Assembly: GCA_021325215.1 (NCBI GenBank)
Contig: JAJPHO010000083.1
Span: forward strand, 1 to 40,819
Reading direction: 5' to 3'
Origin: Alphaproteobacteria bacterium
Lineage (GTDB): Bacteria > Pseudomonadota > Alphaproteobacteria > Rhodospirillales > Magnetospirillaceae
DNA length: 40,819 nt
Part shown: positions 16,403 to 26,642 of the stretch, piece by piece
Position numbering within the stretch: position 1 is the stretch's first letter
How the letters are laid out: every line of letters begins with the position of its first letter
The notes under the pieces: model-generated
What the model was told of the DNA's origin: nothing
The model's input: the letters and a program-made list of their open reading frames with translations, nothing else
Databases searched by the model: none
Position numbers and translations under genes: made by a program

Positions 16403-16984
16403 ATGATCCCCAGGATGGATAACAACTCTCGATCGGAACGGACCCGGAAGCTGGTCATAGAATCGGCCCTGGCCATCATCGCGCGGGATGGGCCGAACCG
16501 CCTGACTCTCGATGCCATCGCCAAGGAAGGCGGCATCAGCAAGGGCGGGGTCATGCACCAATTCCCCAACAAGGAGGCGGTGCTCCGGGCCCTGCTCGAT
16601 CATCAGCGGGAGCATTTCCACGGCACTCGCGAACATTATCTGGGGGAGCATGCCGCCGAGCATTCCCACCCCCAGCTGGCCGGACATATCGCCGGAGCGC
16701 GCCAGGCGGCGACGGAATCCAACTCCGTCGCCCTCGCCATCATGGCAGCGATGGCCCAGGAGCCTGGCCTGCTGGCGTCGGTGCGCGAGCGGGATGTCGA
16801 CCATCTCGCCGCGATCCGGGCCGAGGCCGCCGATCCCGACCTCGCCACCCTGCGCTGGGAGGCTGCGCGCGGCATCGTACTCTCCCATCTGCTGGGAATG
16901 TCGCCGCTCTCCGCCGAAGACCGCGAAAGGCTGTTCGCCCGTCTGCTCGACGACCGCCAGTGGGAAGCGATTAGCGACCATTGA
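16403..16984 (+). CDS. TetR-family transcriptional regulator
   Basis: A 193-residue regulator. The N-terminal DNA-binding domain reads RTRKLVIESALAIIARDG, then LTLDAIAKEGGISKGGVMHQFPNKEAVLRALL, a standard TetR helix-turn-helix with the Gly-Gly-Val-x2-His-Phe turn. The C-terminal ligand domain (residues 70-193) is all-helical and of the TetR_C_37-like type often paired with GG(V/L)MHHFPSK-type HTHs. An alternative ATG at 16415 would remove four residues and has AGG directly before it. It sits four bases behind the DUF3313 gene. The ligand is unknown. Confidence 0.9.
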   Translation: MIPRMDNNSRSERTRKLVIESALAIIARDGPNRLTLDAIAKEGGISKGGVMHQFPNKEAVLRALLDHQREHFHGTREHYLGEHAAEHSHPQLAGHIAGARQAATESNSVALAIMAAMAQEPGLLASVRERDVDHLAAIRAEAADPDLATLRWEAARGIVLSHLLGMSPLSAEDRERLFARLLDDRQWEAISDH

Positions 16985-17045
16985 CAAGGGGGGGGCCTGC
17001 CCGCAGGCTGTCGCCGGTTTGCGCCGCAACAGGGAGAGCCGTACG

Positions 17046-17666
17046 GTGGATCTGCACGTTCCGGAAGGACCGATCCGGTCGATCAAGGACTTCCTGCTTC
17101 ACATCGTCATCGTCACGATCGGCATTCTGATCGCGCTCGGCCTCGAACAACTGGTCGAAGCCCATCACCGCGCCCATCTGGCGCATGACGCGGTCGAGGG
17201 CTTCCGCCGCGAACTGACCAGCGACAGCGCCGACATCAAGGAGGTCGTCGACTCCAATGCCGCCGTCCGCGCCAAGATCGACGAGTGGATCGCCGACCTG
17301 ACCTCGGCGTCGCCGCACGAAATGGACAAATATCCAGGCGTCCATTTCAACATCCTGTCGACCGCCAGCTGGGACACGGCGATGGCTACCCAGGCGCTGA
17401 GCGAGCTTCCTTACGAGCGGGCGCATCTTTATGCGGCCGCCTACGCTTCCCTGCACATCTTCATCGACGTGCAGCGCCGCGGCCTGTCCGACTGGCAGGA
17501 TGTGCAGGTGTTCGGCAAGAACCCCGCACTCATGACCCCGGACCAGCGCCGCACCCTGATCGAGCGTCTGCACCGCTATGAAAGCGATCTCCAGGTGATC
17601 GAAAACGCCGGCGGCAATGTGCTGGAGACCGGCCAGGCCGCCCTGGGAGAAAAGCCCCATGCATGA
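17046..17666 (+). CDS. membrane-anchored protein of unknown function
   Basis: A 206-residue protein with a short cytoplasmic start, one membrane helix (about residues 15-36, FLLHIVIVTIGILIALGLEQ), and a large mostly helical soluble domain. The domain begins LVEAHHRAHLAHDAVEGFRREL, and an LDVQRRGLSDWQDVQ-like segment lies near residue 145. The N-terminal SIKDFLLHIVIVTIGILIALGLE block recurs in hypothetical proteins of many Gram-negatives, but I know no function. GTG 17046 is chosen because GGGAGAG lies eight bases upstream and the reading frame before it is non-coding in character. The stop overlaps the kup start by eight bases, suggesting co-transcription. Confidence 0.72.
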   Translation: MDLHVPEGPIRSIKDFLLHIVIVTIGILIALGLEQLVEAHHRAHLAHDAVEGFRRELTSDSADIKEVVDSNAAVRAKIDEWIADLTSASPHEMDKYPGVHFNILSTASWDTAMATQALSELPYERAHLYAAAYASLHIFIDVQRRGLSDWQDVQVFGKNPALMTPDQRRTLIERLHRYESDLQVIENAGGNVLETGQAALGEKPHA

Positions 17667-19545
17667 CGAGGATTCCCTGCATCACCACTCCCGCACGCCG
17701 CTGACAATCAGCGCGCTGGCGGCGCTGGGCGTGGTGTTCGGCGATATCGGCACCTCGCCGCTCTACGCCATGCAGGCCTCGCTCGCCGCGCTGGGCGGCA
17801 AGCACGCCGAGCCGTCGGGCGTGATCGGCATCATCAGCCTGATCCTGTGGGCGCTGATGCTGGTGGTGTCGGTGAAATATGTCGCCATCGTGATGAATGC
17901 CGACAATGACGGCGAGGGCGGCATCCTGGCCCTGGTGGCGCTGGTCGCCGGCAAGCATCACTACGGCAAGATGTCGATCCTGGTGCTGATCGGCGTGGTG
18001 GGTGCCGCGCTGCTCTATGGCGACGGCGTGATCACCCCGGCCATCTCGGTGCTGTCCGCCATCGAAGGCGTGAAGGGGGTGGAGCCCAAGCTGGCGCCCT
18101 GGGTGGTGCCGATCACCCTGGTGATCCTGTTTGGCCTGTTCGCCCTGCAAAGCCGCGGCACCGGCGGTCTGGGCAAACTGTTCGGGCCGGTGATGGCGGC
18201 GTGGTTCCTGGTGATCGCCGGTCTCGGCGTGCGCGGCATCATTGCCGATCCCGAGATCCTCAAGGCGCTCAATCCGCTGGTGGCGGCGCGGTTTCTCGGG
18301 GAAGAGCCGAGCCGCGCCTTCGCCGTGTTCGGCCTGATCTTCCTGGCCCTGACCGGCGCCGAGGCGCTTTATGCCGATATGGGCCATTTCGGGCCCAAGC
18401 CGATCCGGCTGGCCTGGTTCGTCCTGGTGTTCCCGGCCTTGATCCTCAATTATCTCGGCCAGGGCGGCTGGGTGCTGGCCCATCCCGACGATGCCGACAA
18501 TCCTTTCTACAATCTGGTGCCGGGCGGCTTCCTGCTGCCGATGGTCTGCCTCGCCGCCATCGCCACGGTGATCGCCAGCCAGGCTTTGATCTCCGGCGTG
18601 TTCTCGCTGACCCATCAGGCCATCGCGCTGCGGCTGATGCCGCGCATGGAAGTCCGGCCGACGTCGGCGAAATCCTCGGGCCAGATCTATGTGCCCTTCG
18701 TCAATTGGGCCCTGATGGTGATGACCATCCTGGTGGTGATCGGCTTCAAGAGCTCCGACGCTTTGGCAAACGCGTACGGCGTCGCGGTGGCCGCCACCAT
18801 GCTGGCCACCACCGTGCTGCTCTACCGTGTGATCACCGCCGAATGGCAATGGCCGTCCGGCGCCGCCTATCTGCTGATCGGCATATTCGCCCTGGTCGAT
18901 GCCTGCTTCCTGGCCGCCAACGCCAGCAAGTTCATCGAGGGCGGCTGGCTGCCCATCGCGCTGGGCACCCTGGTGGCCGGCTGCATGATCTGCTGGCGTA
19001 TCGGCAATCTGACGGCGCAGCGCCGCCTGGCTGAGGATTCCATGCCGATGGAGGAATTCATCGCCGGGCTCGGCCAGATGGTTTCGGCCCGGGTGCCCGG
19101 CACCGCGGTGTTCCTGACCCGCGTCGCCGACCGCGCCTCGCCGATGCTGCTGCATTATGTGCGGCATACCCGCACGCTGCATGAGAATGTCGTGCTGCTG
19201 ACGGTCGATTTGTCCAAGCAGCCGCGTGTGCCGGCCTCGCAGCGCATCGCCCTGGTCGAGATCGGGCCGGGCCTCTACCGCCTGATCGTCTCGGTGGGCT
19301 TCATGCAGCGCATCGACGTGGTGACCGCTCTGCGCGGCTGCGTGAAACTGGGCTTCACCTTCTGCGAGGATGTGCATTATTTCATCGCTCACGAGGGGCT
19401 GGTGCGCCGCTCGTCCCAGCCGCGGCTGCCGGCGCCGGTCTGGGTGATCTATCATTTCCTGCACCAGATGGGGCTGCGCGCCGCCGATTACCTGCATCTG
19501 CCGGCCAAGCGGGTGATGGAAGTCGGCTTCCGGCTCGAATTGTAA
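17659..19545 (+). CDS. kup: low-affinity potassium transporter Kup
   Basis: A 628-residue K+/H+ symporter of the KUP/HAK family, close to the 622 residues of E. coli Kup. The first helix carries the signature GVVFGDIGTSPLYAMQ. About twelve membrane helices span residues 20-450, with ALTGAEALYADMGHFG in the middle, and a cytoplasmic C-terminal domain of about 170 residues follows. ATG 17659 is chosen over the longer frame because it starts the family-typical MHDEDSLHHHS leader and follows GGGAGAAAA. It overlaps the preceding gene and is followed 12 bases later by gpsA. Confidence 0.95.
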   Translation: MHDEDSLHHHSRTPLTISALAALGVVFGDIGTSPLYAMQASLAALGGKHAEPSGVIGIISLILWALMLVVSVKYVAIVMNADNDGEGGILALVALVAGKHHYGKMSILVLIGVVGAALLYGDGVITPAISVLSAIEGVKGVEPKLAPWVVPITLVILFGLFALQSRGTGGLGKLFGPVMAAWFLVIAGLGVRGIIADPEILKALNPLVAARFLGEEPSRAFAVFGLIFLALTGAEALYADMGHFGPKPIRLAWFVLVFPALILNYLGQGGWVLAHPDDADNPFYNLVPGGFLLPMVCLAAIATVIASQALISGVFSLTHQAIALRLMPRMEVRPTSAKSSGQIYVPFVNWALMVMTILVVIGFKSSDALANAYGVAVAATMLATTVLLYRVITAEWQWPSGAAYLLIGIFALVDACFLAANASKFIEGGWLPIALGTLVAGCMICWRIGNLTAQRRLAEDSMPMEEFIAGLGQMVSARVPGTAVFLTRVADRASPMLLHYVRHTRTLHENVVLLTVDLSKQPRVPASQRIALVEIGPGLYRLIVSVGFMQRIDVVTALRGCVKLGFTFCEDVHYFIAHEGLVRRSSQPRLPAPVWVIYHFLHQMGLRAADYLHLPAKRVMEVGFRLEL

Positions 19546-19557
19546 CGGAGAGCACAG

Positions 19558-20574
19558 GTGATCAAGAGTATCGGCGTCGTCGGAGCCGGCGCCTGGGGAA
19601 CGGCGCTGGCCGCCACCGCCCGGCGGGCGGGCCGCGACGTGACCCTGTGGGCGCGCGAGGAAGAGGTCGTCGCCTCGATCAATCAATCGGGCCGCAATGC
19701 CCTGTTCCTGCCCGACATCCTGTTGGACGGCGTGCGCGCCACCGGCGATCTGGCCGCGATGGCGGACCAGGACGCGCTGCTGCTGGTGGTGCCGTCGCAA
19801 TTTCTCTCCGCCATCTGCCGCCAGCTGAAGCCGCATCTGCGCGCTCACACGCCGGTGGTGCTGTGCGCCAAGGGTGTCGAGCTGTCGACCGGCCGCCTGA
19901 TGAGCGAGCTGATCGAGCAGGAACTGCCCGGCTCGCCGCTGGCGGTGCTGTCCGGCCCGACCTTCGCCATCGAGGTGGCGCGCGGCCTGCCGACCGCCAT
20001 CACTTTGGCGTCCTCCGACGCCGCTTTGGCGCAGAGCTTGGCCGCCGCCCTCGGTGGGCCGATGTTCCGCCCCTATGTCACCGACGATGTGGTCGGCACC
20101 GAGATGGGCGGCGCGGTCAAGAATGTGCTGGCCATTGCCTGCGGCGTGGTGGAAGGGCGCGGCCTCGGCCAGAACGCCCGTGCCGCCTTGATCACCCGCG
20201 GCCTGGCCGAGATGGTGCGCCTGGCCGTGGCCAAGGGCGCGCGTCAGACTACCTGCATGGGGCTGTCGGGCCTGGGCGACCTGATGCTGACCGCCTCCTC
20301 GACCCAGTCGCGCAATTATTCGCTGGGCGTGGCGCTGGGGCAGGGCCGTGCCCTGGCCGACATCCTGGCCGAGCGCCGCTCGGTGGCGGAAGGTGTGGAC
20401 AGCGCGAAATCGGTGACGGCGCTGGCGGAGAGCTTAGGCATCGACATGCCGATCTGCCGCGCGGTGGCCGGGCTGGTCACCGGCCGCGCCACCATCGACG
20501 ATGTGATCGCCGGCCTGCTGTCCCGTCCGTTCGGCAGCGAACTCGGCTACGATAAGGGAGAACAAAGAGAATGA
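19558..20574 (+). CDS. gpsA: glycerol-3-phosphate dehydrogenase [NAD(P)+]
   Basis: A 338-residue cytoplasmic enzyme that reduces dihydroxyacetone phosphate to sn-glycerol-3-phosphate, the entry step of phospholipid synthesis. The Rossmann motif GAGAWGTALA is at residues 7-16, AKGVE at about 103, LSGPTFAIEVARGLPTA at about 132, and GGAVKNVLAIACGVVEGRGLG holds the catalytic lysine. MGLSGLGDLMLTASSTQSRNY completes the C-terminal active site. The start is GTG with GGAGAG upstream. Its stop overlaps the EVE gene start (ATGA). Placement near tsaD is a common alphaproteobacterial arrangement. Confidence 0.97.
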   Translation: MIKSIGVVGAGAWGTALAATARRAGRDVTLWAREEEVVASINQSGRNALFLPDILLDGVRATGDLAAMADQDALLLVVPSQFLSAICRQLKPHLRAHTPVVLCAKGVELSTGRLMSELIEQELPGSPLAVLSGPTFAIEVARGLPTAITLASSDAALAQSLAAALGGPMFRPYVTDDVVGTEMGGAVKNVLAIACGVVEGRGLGQNARAALITRGLAEMVRLAVAKGARQTTCMGLSGLGDLMLTASSTQSRNYSLGVALGQGRALADILAERRSVAEGVDSAKSVTALAESLGIDMPICRAVAGLVTGRATIDDVIAGLLSRPFGSELGYDKGEQRE

Positions 20575-20987
20575 CGGCTTACTGGCTGGTCAAGTCAGAA
20601 CCCGCGGCCTGGTCGTGGGACGACCAGGTGCGCGACGGCACCACCCATTGGCACGGCGTGCGCAACTACCAGGCCTCGAACAATCTCAAGGCCATGAAAC
20701 TGGGCGACCTCGCCTTCTTCTATCATTCGGTCACCGGCAAGGAGATCGTCGGCGTGGTCGAGGTGGTGAAGCTCTATTACCCCGATCCGTCCGATCCGAA
20801 GGGCATCTTCGGCATGGTCGACGTCAAGGCGGTCAAGCCGTTCGCCACGCCGGTGACGCTCGAGCAGATCAAACATGACGACCAGCTCAACCATCTCGCC
20901 TTGATCCGGCAATCGCGCCTGTCGGTGATGCCGATCGATGTCGAGGCCTGGAAGCGCATCTGCGCTTTGGGGGGAATTACCGCCTGA
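20571..20987 (+). CDS. EVE domain-containing protein
   Basis: A 138-residue single-domain protein of the EVE (PUA-like) fold. The start YWLVKSEPAAWSWDDQ, the W-x-GVRNYQASNNLK segment near residue 27, the GDLAFFYHS strand and the C-terminal LSVMPIDVEAWKRI are diagnostic. EVE domains bind modified bases in DNA or RNA. Free-standing alphaproteobacterial versions are often encoded beside gpsA, and their role is not settled. The gene is translationally coupled to gpsA and followed by a strong hairpin. Confidence 0.92.
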   Translation: MTAYWLVKSEPAAWSWDDQVRDGTTHWHGVRNYQASNNLKAMKLGDLAFFYHSVTGKEIVGVVEVVKLYYPDPSDPKGIFGMVDVKAVKPFATPVTLEQIKHDDQLNHLALIRQSRLSVMPIDVEAWKRICALGGITA

Positions 20988-20998
20988 TTTGCGAAACA

Positions 20999-21029
20999 GC
21001 CCAGCCCCGCGCGATAAGCGGGGCTGGGC
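20999..21029 (+). terminator. strong hairpin ending the kup-gpsA-EVE unit
   Basis: A 12-bp stem (GCCCAGCCCCGC at 20999-21010 with its complement at 21018-21029) has a seven-base loop. No T run follows, so it may act as an mRNA 3' stabiliser or with Rho rather than as a classical intrinsic terminator. Confidence 0.6.
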
Positions 21030-21032
21030 CGC

Positions 21033-21061
21033 TTGAGCGAAATCAAGGAATCGCTGATACT
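21033..21061 (+). promoter_or_regulatory. candidate promoter of acsA
   Basis: TTGAGC (21033-21038) and GATACT (21056-21061) are 17 bases apart, directly after the hairpin and 48 bases before the acsA start. Each matches consensus at four of six positions. Confidence 0.45.
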
Positions 21062-21108
21062 GCCAGGCAATAATAATAAGAAAAACATGCCCTTCAGGAG
21101 ACGTCGCC

Positions 21109-23055
<1,947 letters not shown>

Positions 23056-23111
23056 ACCGTTAGAAAACCTAACTTTTGCCCGAAAAACGTCTCAATCCGG
23101 CGGGAATGATG

Positions 23112-23144
23112 AAGGACTTTCCCGGAACAAGGGAAAGTCCTTTT
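23112..23144 (+). terminator. Rho-independent terminator between acsA and pal-like gene
   Basis: A perfect 12-bp stem (AAGGACTTTCCC at 23112-23123 with GGGAAAGTCCTT at 23131-23142) has a seven-base loop and ends in TTTT. It lies 56 bases after the acsA stop but only 21 bases before the next start codon. Confidence 0.88.
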
Positions 23145-23165
23145 CTTCTAGCCGGTGGGGCGAAA

Positions 23166-23696
23166 ATGCATCTGAACAGGAATACGGGTCTGGCGGTCGC
23201 CCTGATCGCCCTGACGACATTAGGCTTGAGCGCCTGCGGTTCCGACAGCGACGCCAAGGGCGGGCAGCAGTCGGTGATGGATGTCGATGGCAGCCGGATG
23301 CCTCGGCCACCCCAAGCGATCGACAAGAACCCTCTCGATGACGGCGTTCTGCATGTCTGGCCGCAGGATGTGGCGGACCGGGTGTTCTTCGACACCGACA
23401 AATCCTCGGTCAAGCCGGAAGGCCGCAGCCTGCTGGCCACCTGGATCACCTTCCTCAAGGCCCATCCGAAAGACCAGCTGCTGATCGAGGGTCATTCCGA
23501 CGAACGCGGCACCCGCGAATATAATCTGGCGCTGGGTGACCGCCGCGCCGCCGCCATCAAGGAATTCCTCGTGGCGGGCGGCATCCAGCAAGAGCGGATC
23601 AAGACCATCTCCTATGGCAAGGAGCGTCCGGCCACCCTCGGCTCGAACGAGGCGGCCTATGCCCAGAACCGCCGCGCCGTGGGTGTGCTGCAGTAA
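23166..23696 (+). CDS. pal: Pal-like peptidoglycan-associated lipoprotein (OmpA domain)
   Basis: A 176-residue outer membrane lipoprotein with an LSAC lipobox and a C-terminal OmpA/Pal domain that should bind meso-diaminopimelate in peptidoglycan. The domain begins RVFFDTDKSSVKPEG, continues LLIEGHSDERGTREYNLALGDRRA with the ligand-binding Asp and Arg, and ends ISYGKERP. The length equals Pal of the Tol-Pal system. TolB and the other tol genes are not adjacent here, so it may be the genuine Pal relocated or a paralogue. ATG 23166 gives a normal signal peptide, with GGTGGGG upstream. A terminator hairpin lies immediately ahead. The stop abuts the convergent HAD gene with no gap. Confidence 0.86.
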   Translation: MHLNRNTGLAVALIALTTLGLSACGSDSDAKGGQQSVMDVDGSRMPRPPQAIDKNPLDDGVLHVWPQDVADRVFFDTDKSSVKPEGRSLLATWITFLKAHPKDQLLIEGHSDERGTREYNLALGDRRAAAIKEFLVAGGIQQERIKTISYGKERPATLGSNEAAYAQNRRAVGVLQ

Positions 23697-24467
23697 TCAC
23701 GATTGCTTGCTGCGGGCGATGGCGTAGTCGGCGAGGTCGGTCAGCAACCGGCCTTCGCCGTCGGGCGCCACGCCCAGATTTTCATGCGGGACGCCGAAGC
23801 GATTGATCCAGAATGTCTCCAGCCCGAAGGATTTGGCGCCCGCATAGTCCCAGCCGCCGAAGGCCGCGAACAGCACGCGCGAGCGCGGCAGCTTGAAGGC
23901 CTGTTCCGCCATGGCATAGGCGCGCGGGTCGGGTTTGTAGGCCCGAACCCGGTCGGTGCTCAACCGATCTTCGAACAGATGGGCGATGCCGGCGGCTTCG
24001 TCGCTGGCCTTCAGCATGACTTCGGTCAGGTTCGACAGATAGGCCAGGCGCAGCCCGGCATCCTTCATGCGGGTCAGGGCCTGGGCGGAATCCGGCCAGA
24101 TGGTCATGCGCGAAAAGACCCCGACCATGGCCTCGATCGCCTCGGGCCGGGCGTCCAATTCCTTCGCGGTCAGGGCGAAGCGCAGGGATTCCTCGGCAAG
24201 CTGCCGGAAATCGGCATAGCGGCGGTTGAGGGTGCGCAGCCAGCAATAATCGAAGATCTTGATCTTCCACAGCGCGGCCAGGTCCTTGCCCTTGCCGGGA
24301 AACCAGGTCTCGGCGGCGGTGTCCAGGCTGCGCGCATCGAAGATGGTAAAGGCATCGAAGCCGATGGCCTCGATTCGGCCGGTCTCGGCTGCCAGTGAGG
24401 GGGACCCCAGCAGGGCGGCGCCGGCTGCTGCGGTGGTGGCGGTGAGGAAGGAGCGTCTCGTCTGCAT
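23697..24467 (-). CDS. Tat-exported HAD-family hydrolase (haloacid dehalogenase type II-like)
   Basis: A 256-residue protein with a twin-arginine signal (TRRSFLT followed by an Ala-rich core and cleavage near SLA-A), so it is predicted to be exported folded. The rest is a HAD hydrolase of the L-2-haloacid dehalogenase type: motif I FDAFTIFD with the nucleophile Asp near residue 38, motif II AYLSNLT, motif III YKPDPRAY with the lysine, and motif IV FGGWDYAGAKSFGL. Motif I is one residue shorter than the usual FDAYGTLFD. The substrate is unknown, and haloacid, phosphate or other esters are all possible. It could be co-transcribed with the upstream LysR gene 82 bases away. Confidence 0.85.
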   Translation of the reverse strand: MQTRRSFLTATTAAAGAALLGSPSLAAETGRIEAIGFDAFTIFDARSLDTAAETWFPGKGKDLAALWKIKIFDYCWLRTLNRRYADFRQLAEESLRFALTAKELDARPEAIEAMVGVFSRMTIWPDSAQALTRMKDAGLRLAYLSNLTEVMLKASDEAAGIAHLFEDRLSTDRVRAYKPDPRAYAMAEQAFKLPRSRVLFAAFGGWDYAGAKSFGLETFWINRFGVPHENLGVAPDGEGRLLTDLADYAIARSKQS

Positions 24468-24549
24468 GATGGGACGAGCCTAAGCCTTGGTAAAAACAGC
24501 AGGAAGCCGGGTTATTCGGCAGGCAGCTTTCCAGAAAATGGAAGGGCGC

Positions 24550-25464
24550 TCAGATCTTGCCGAGCAACATGTCGCCTTCGCGGAAGAACAATTCGGCGAT
24601 TTCCTCGGCAACCGCCCGGATGCGGGGCTTGTCGGCCAGATCCTTGCGCATCAGCATCCATACTTCGCGGCGCGGCGTTTCCGCCTCGATCGGGGCGGGC
24701 TGCAGCTCGGCATCGTCGATGGCCAGGTAATGCGGCAGCAGCGCGATGCCGAAGCCGGCGCGGGCGGCAGCCGCCTGCGAGGTCTGGCTGTTGCTGCGAA
24801 AGGCGACGCGCTGGCCGGGGAATTCCCGCTTCATCCAGGCAGCCTCCATGACGAAGTCGCTTTCGGGATCGAAGCCGACGAACAGCAGCGGCGCGCCTTC
24901 GGCCAGTTCGGCCAGATAAGTGGGCGAGGCATAGAAGCCATAGCCGACCAGTCCGATCTTGCGGCCGACCAGGGCGCTGTCCTTGGGCTGGCCCAGGCGG
25001 ATGGCGATGTCGGCCTCGCGCCGGGCCAGGCTGACCAGGCGGGATTCGCCCAGCATCTCGATATCCGTGCTGGGCAGGCGCTGGCGGAGTTCGCCCAGAC
25101 GGTCGACCAGGAAGCCGTCGGCCAGCACGCGGGCGGCGGTCAGGCGCACCAGCCCGCCCTCCTCGACCTGCAGCGGCAGGGACAGCAGCGACAATACCGC
25201 CTCATCCATGCGGGTCAGCTGGTCGAGCACCATCTGGCCGGTGTCGGTCAGGCGATAGCCCTCCTTGCGGCGGTCGAACAGCAGCTGTCCGATCGCCGCC
25301 TGCAGCCGCTCGATGCGGCGCGACACGGTGGCATGGTTGACCCCCAGCGCCCGCGCGGCGGCGGACAGGCTGCCATGACGGGCCAGGGCCAGGGCGAACC
25401 GCAGATCCTCCCAATCGAGCTCCATGGTCCGCGGCGGAACATCTGTGCGTTTTTTCTCAGACAT
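24550..25464 (-). CDS. LysR-family transcriptional regulator
   Basis: A 304-residue LysR regulator. The winged HTH runs MELDWEDLRFALALARHGSL, then SAAARALGVNHATVSRRIERLQ (about residues 34-55). The effector domain follows from about residue 100 to the end, with LGESRLVSLARREADIAIRLG typical of its first subdomain. An internal ATG (residue 14) starts the usual LysR N-terminus and may be the true start. Neither start has a clear ribosome site. It is divergent from an isochorismatase-like gene with a perfect short palindrome between them, the usual layout for a LysR regulator of its neighbour. Confidence 0.92.
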   Translation of the reverse strand: MSEKKRTDVPPRTMELDWEDLRFALALARHGSLSAAARALGVNHATVSRRIERLQAAIGQLLFDRRKEGYRLTDTGQMVLDQLTRMDEAVLSLLSLPLQVEEGGLVRLTAARVLADGFLVDRLGELRQRLPSTDIEMLGESRLVSLARREADIAIRLGQPKDSALVGRKIGLVGYGFYASPTYLAELAEGAPLLFVGFDPESDFVMEAAWMKREFPGQRVAFRSNSQTSQAAAARAGFGIALLPHYLAIDDAELQPAPIEAETPRREVWMLMRKDLADKPRIRAVAEEIAELFFREGDMLLGKI

Positions 25465-25475
25465 TGCGATATTTT

Positions 25476-25489
25476 AGCGAATTTTCGCT
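25476..25489. promoter_or_regulatory. palindrome in the LysR-isochorismatase divergent spacer
   Basis: AGCGAA-TT-TTCGCT is a perfect 14-base dyad centred in the 74-base divergent spacer. It is a reasonable LysR recognition site from its position, although the generic T-N11-A pattern alone is not specific. Confidence 0.45.
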
Positions 25490-25538
25490 CAATCTTCCAG
25501 ATGAGAGAATGGGGTATCCCAAGTGAGGAGAACCCCGA

Positions 25539-26126
25539 ATGCCCTCTTTCGTTTCCAGCCTTCTCAGCCTGTCCGGCGCCTCGCTGGACCCCGCGCCGCT
25601 CGACCGGGCGGCGGTGATCGTGATCGACGCGCAGAGGGAGTATGTGACCGGCCGCCTGCCGCTGGCCGATGTCGGCCCCGCCTTGGCCGAGATCGCCGCG
25701 CTGCTCGAGCTGGCGCGCAGCCGCGCCGTTCCGGTGATCCATGTCGCCCATGTCGCGGCGCCGGGCCGGCCGCTGTTCGATTCGGATGGCCCATTCGTTT
25801 CCTTCTCGCCGGAAGCGGCGCCGCGCGATGGCGAAGCAGTGGTGAAGAAAAGCCTGCCGAATGGCTTTGCCGGCACCGATCTGGCCGACATGCTGCGCGC
25901 GACCGGCCGCAAGGAGCTGATCCTGGCCGGCTTCATGACCCACAATTGCCTCTATGCGACGGCGATGTCCGCTCTCGACCATGGTTATCGCAACACCATC
26001 GTCGGCGCGGCGACCGGAACCCGCGATCTCGGCGACGTTCCGGCGGCGGTCGTGCAGCAGGCGGCTCTGGCGGGACTCGCCGATCGCGCGGCGATCATCG
26101 TGCCGCGCGTCGCAGACCTGGCTTAG
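25539..26126 (+). CDS. isochorismatase-like cysteine hydrolase
   Basis: A 195-residue hydrolase of the isochorismatase/nicotinamidase superfamily. The catalytic triad is visible as Asp30 (VIVIDAQREY), Lys104 (VVKKSLPNGFAGT) and Cys137 (AGFMTHNCLYATA), with the expected cis-peptide region before the cysteine. Members hydrolyse amides or enol ethers such as nicotinamide, N-carbamoyl compounds or isochorismate, and the substrate here cannot be told. It is divergent from the LysR gene and probably regulated by it. Its stop overlaps the convergent phosphatase gene by four bases. Confidence 0.88.
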   Translation: MPSFVSSLLSLSGASLDPAPLDRAAVIVIDAQREYVTGRLPLADVGPALAEIAALLELARSRAVPVIHVAHVAAPGRPLFDSDGPFVSFSPEAAPRDGEAVVKKSLPNGFAGTDLADMLRATGRKELILAGFMTHNCLYATAMSALDHGYRNTIVGAATGTRDLGDVPAAVVQQAALAGLADRAAIIVPRVADLA

Positions 26127-26593
26127 GCGGCGGTCAGGCCGGCGCGAATTTCGGCGAACAAGGCGTCGACCGAGCGTTCGATCAGGCGATAGACCCCCAC
26201 GAAGCTGCGGTCGTCGTAATAGGGATCGGGCACTTCGCCGGTTTCGCCCAGCCAGCTCGGCAGCAGGCGGATTTGCGCGCGCGGCGGTTCGGGGCGCAGG
26301 GCCAGCAGCTGGCGATGATGCGATGTCTCCATCACCGCGATGATGTCGAACTCGTCGAGATCGGAGATCCGTACTTTTCGGGCCCGCAGATCGTCGATTC
26401 CGACACCGAATTGATGCGCCGTGGCGATCGAGCGCGGGTCCGGCGGATCTCCCGCGTGATAGCCATGCGTGCCGGCGGAATCGCATGAGATGCGGTCCGT
26501 CAGCCCGGCTTCGCGGATACGGGCCCGCATGATGCCGTCGGCGGTGGGAGACCGGCAGATGTTTCCGGTGCAGACGAACAGCAGCTTGACCAA
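26123..26593 (-). CDS. low-molecular-weight protein-tyrosine phosphatase
   Basis: A 156-residue cytoplasmic phosphatase. The P-loop VCTGNICRSP holds the nucleophile Cys8 and Arg14, and the general acid Asp123 is in VPDPYYDD. The length is right for the family. The start is TTG at 26593, chosen because GGAGAGG lies nine bases upstream and the P-loop then begins at residue 8 as usual. Longer in-frame starts would overlap the divergent cobB. Possible targets are BY-kinases or arginine/tyrosine phosphoproteins, none of which is encoded here. Confidence 0.92.
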   Translation of the reverse strand: MVKLLFVCTGNICRSPTADGIMRARIREAGLTDRISCDSAGTHGYHAGDPPDPRSIATAHQFGVGIDDLRARKVRISDLDEFDIIAVMETSHHRQLLALRPEPPRAQIRLLPSWLGETGEVPDPYYDDRSFVGVYRLIERSVDALFAEIRAGLTAA

Positions 26594-26642
26594 GGACGAG
26601 CCCTCTCCCGACAATGAGACGGGGCCAATAAGAGAGGCAAAG

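Noticed and set aside
23166-23696. A full Tol-Pal cluster
   Set aside because: Only the Pal-like lipoprotein is present. Neither neighbour is TolQ, R, A, B or CpoB.
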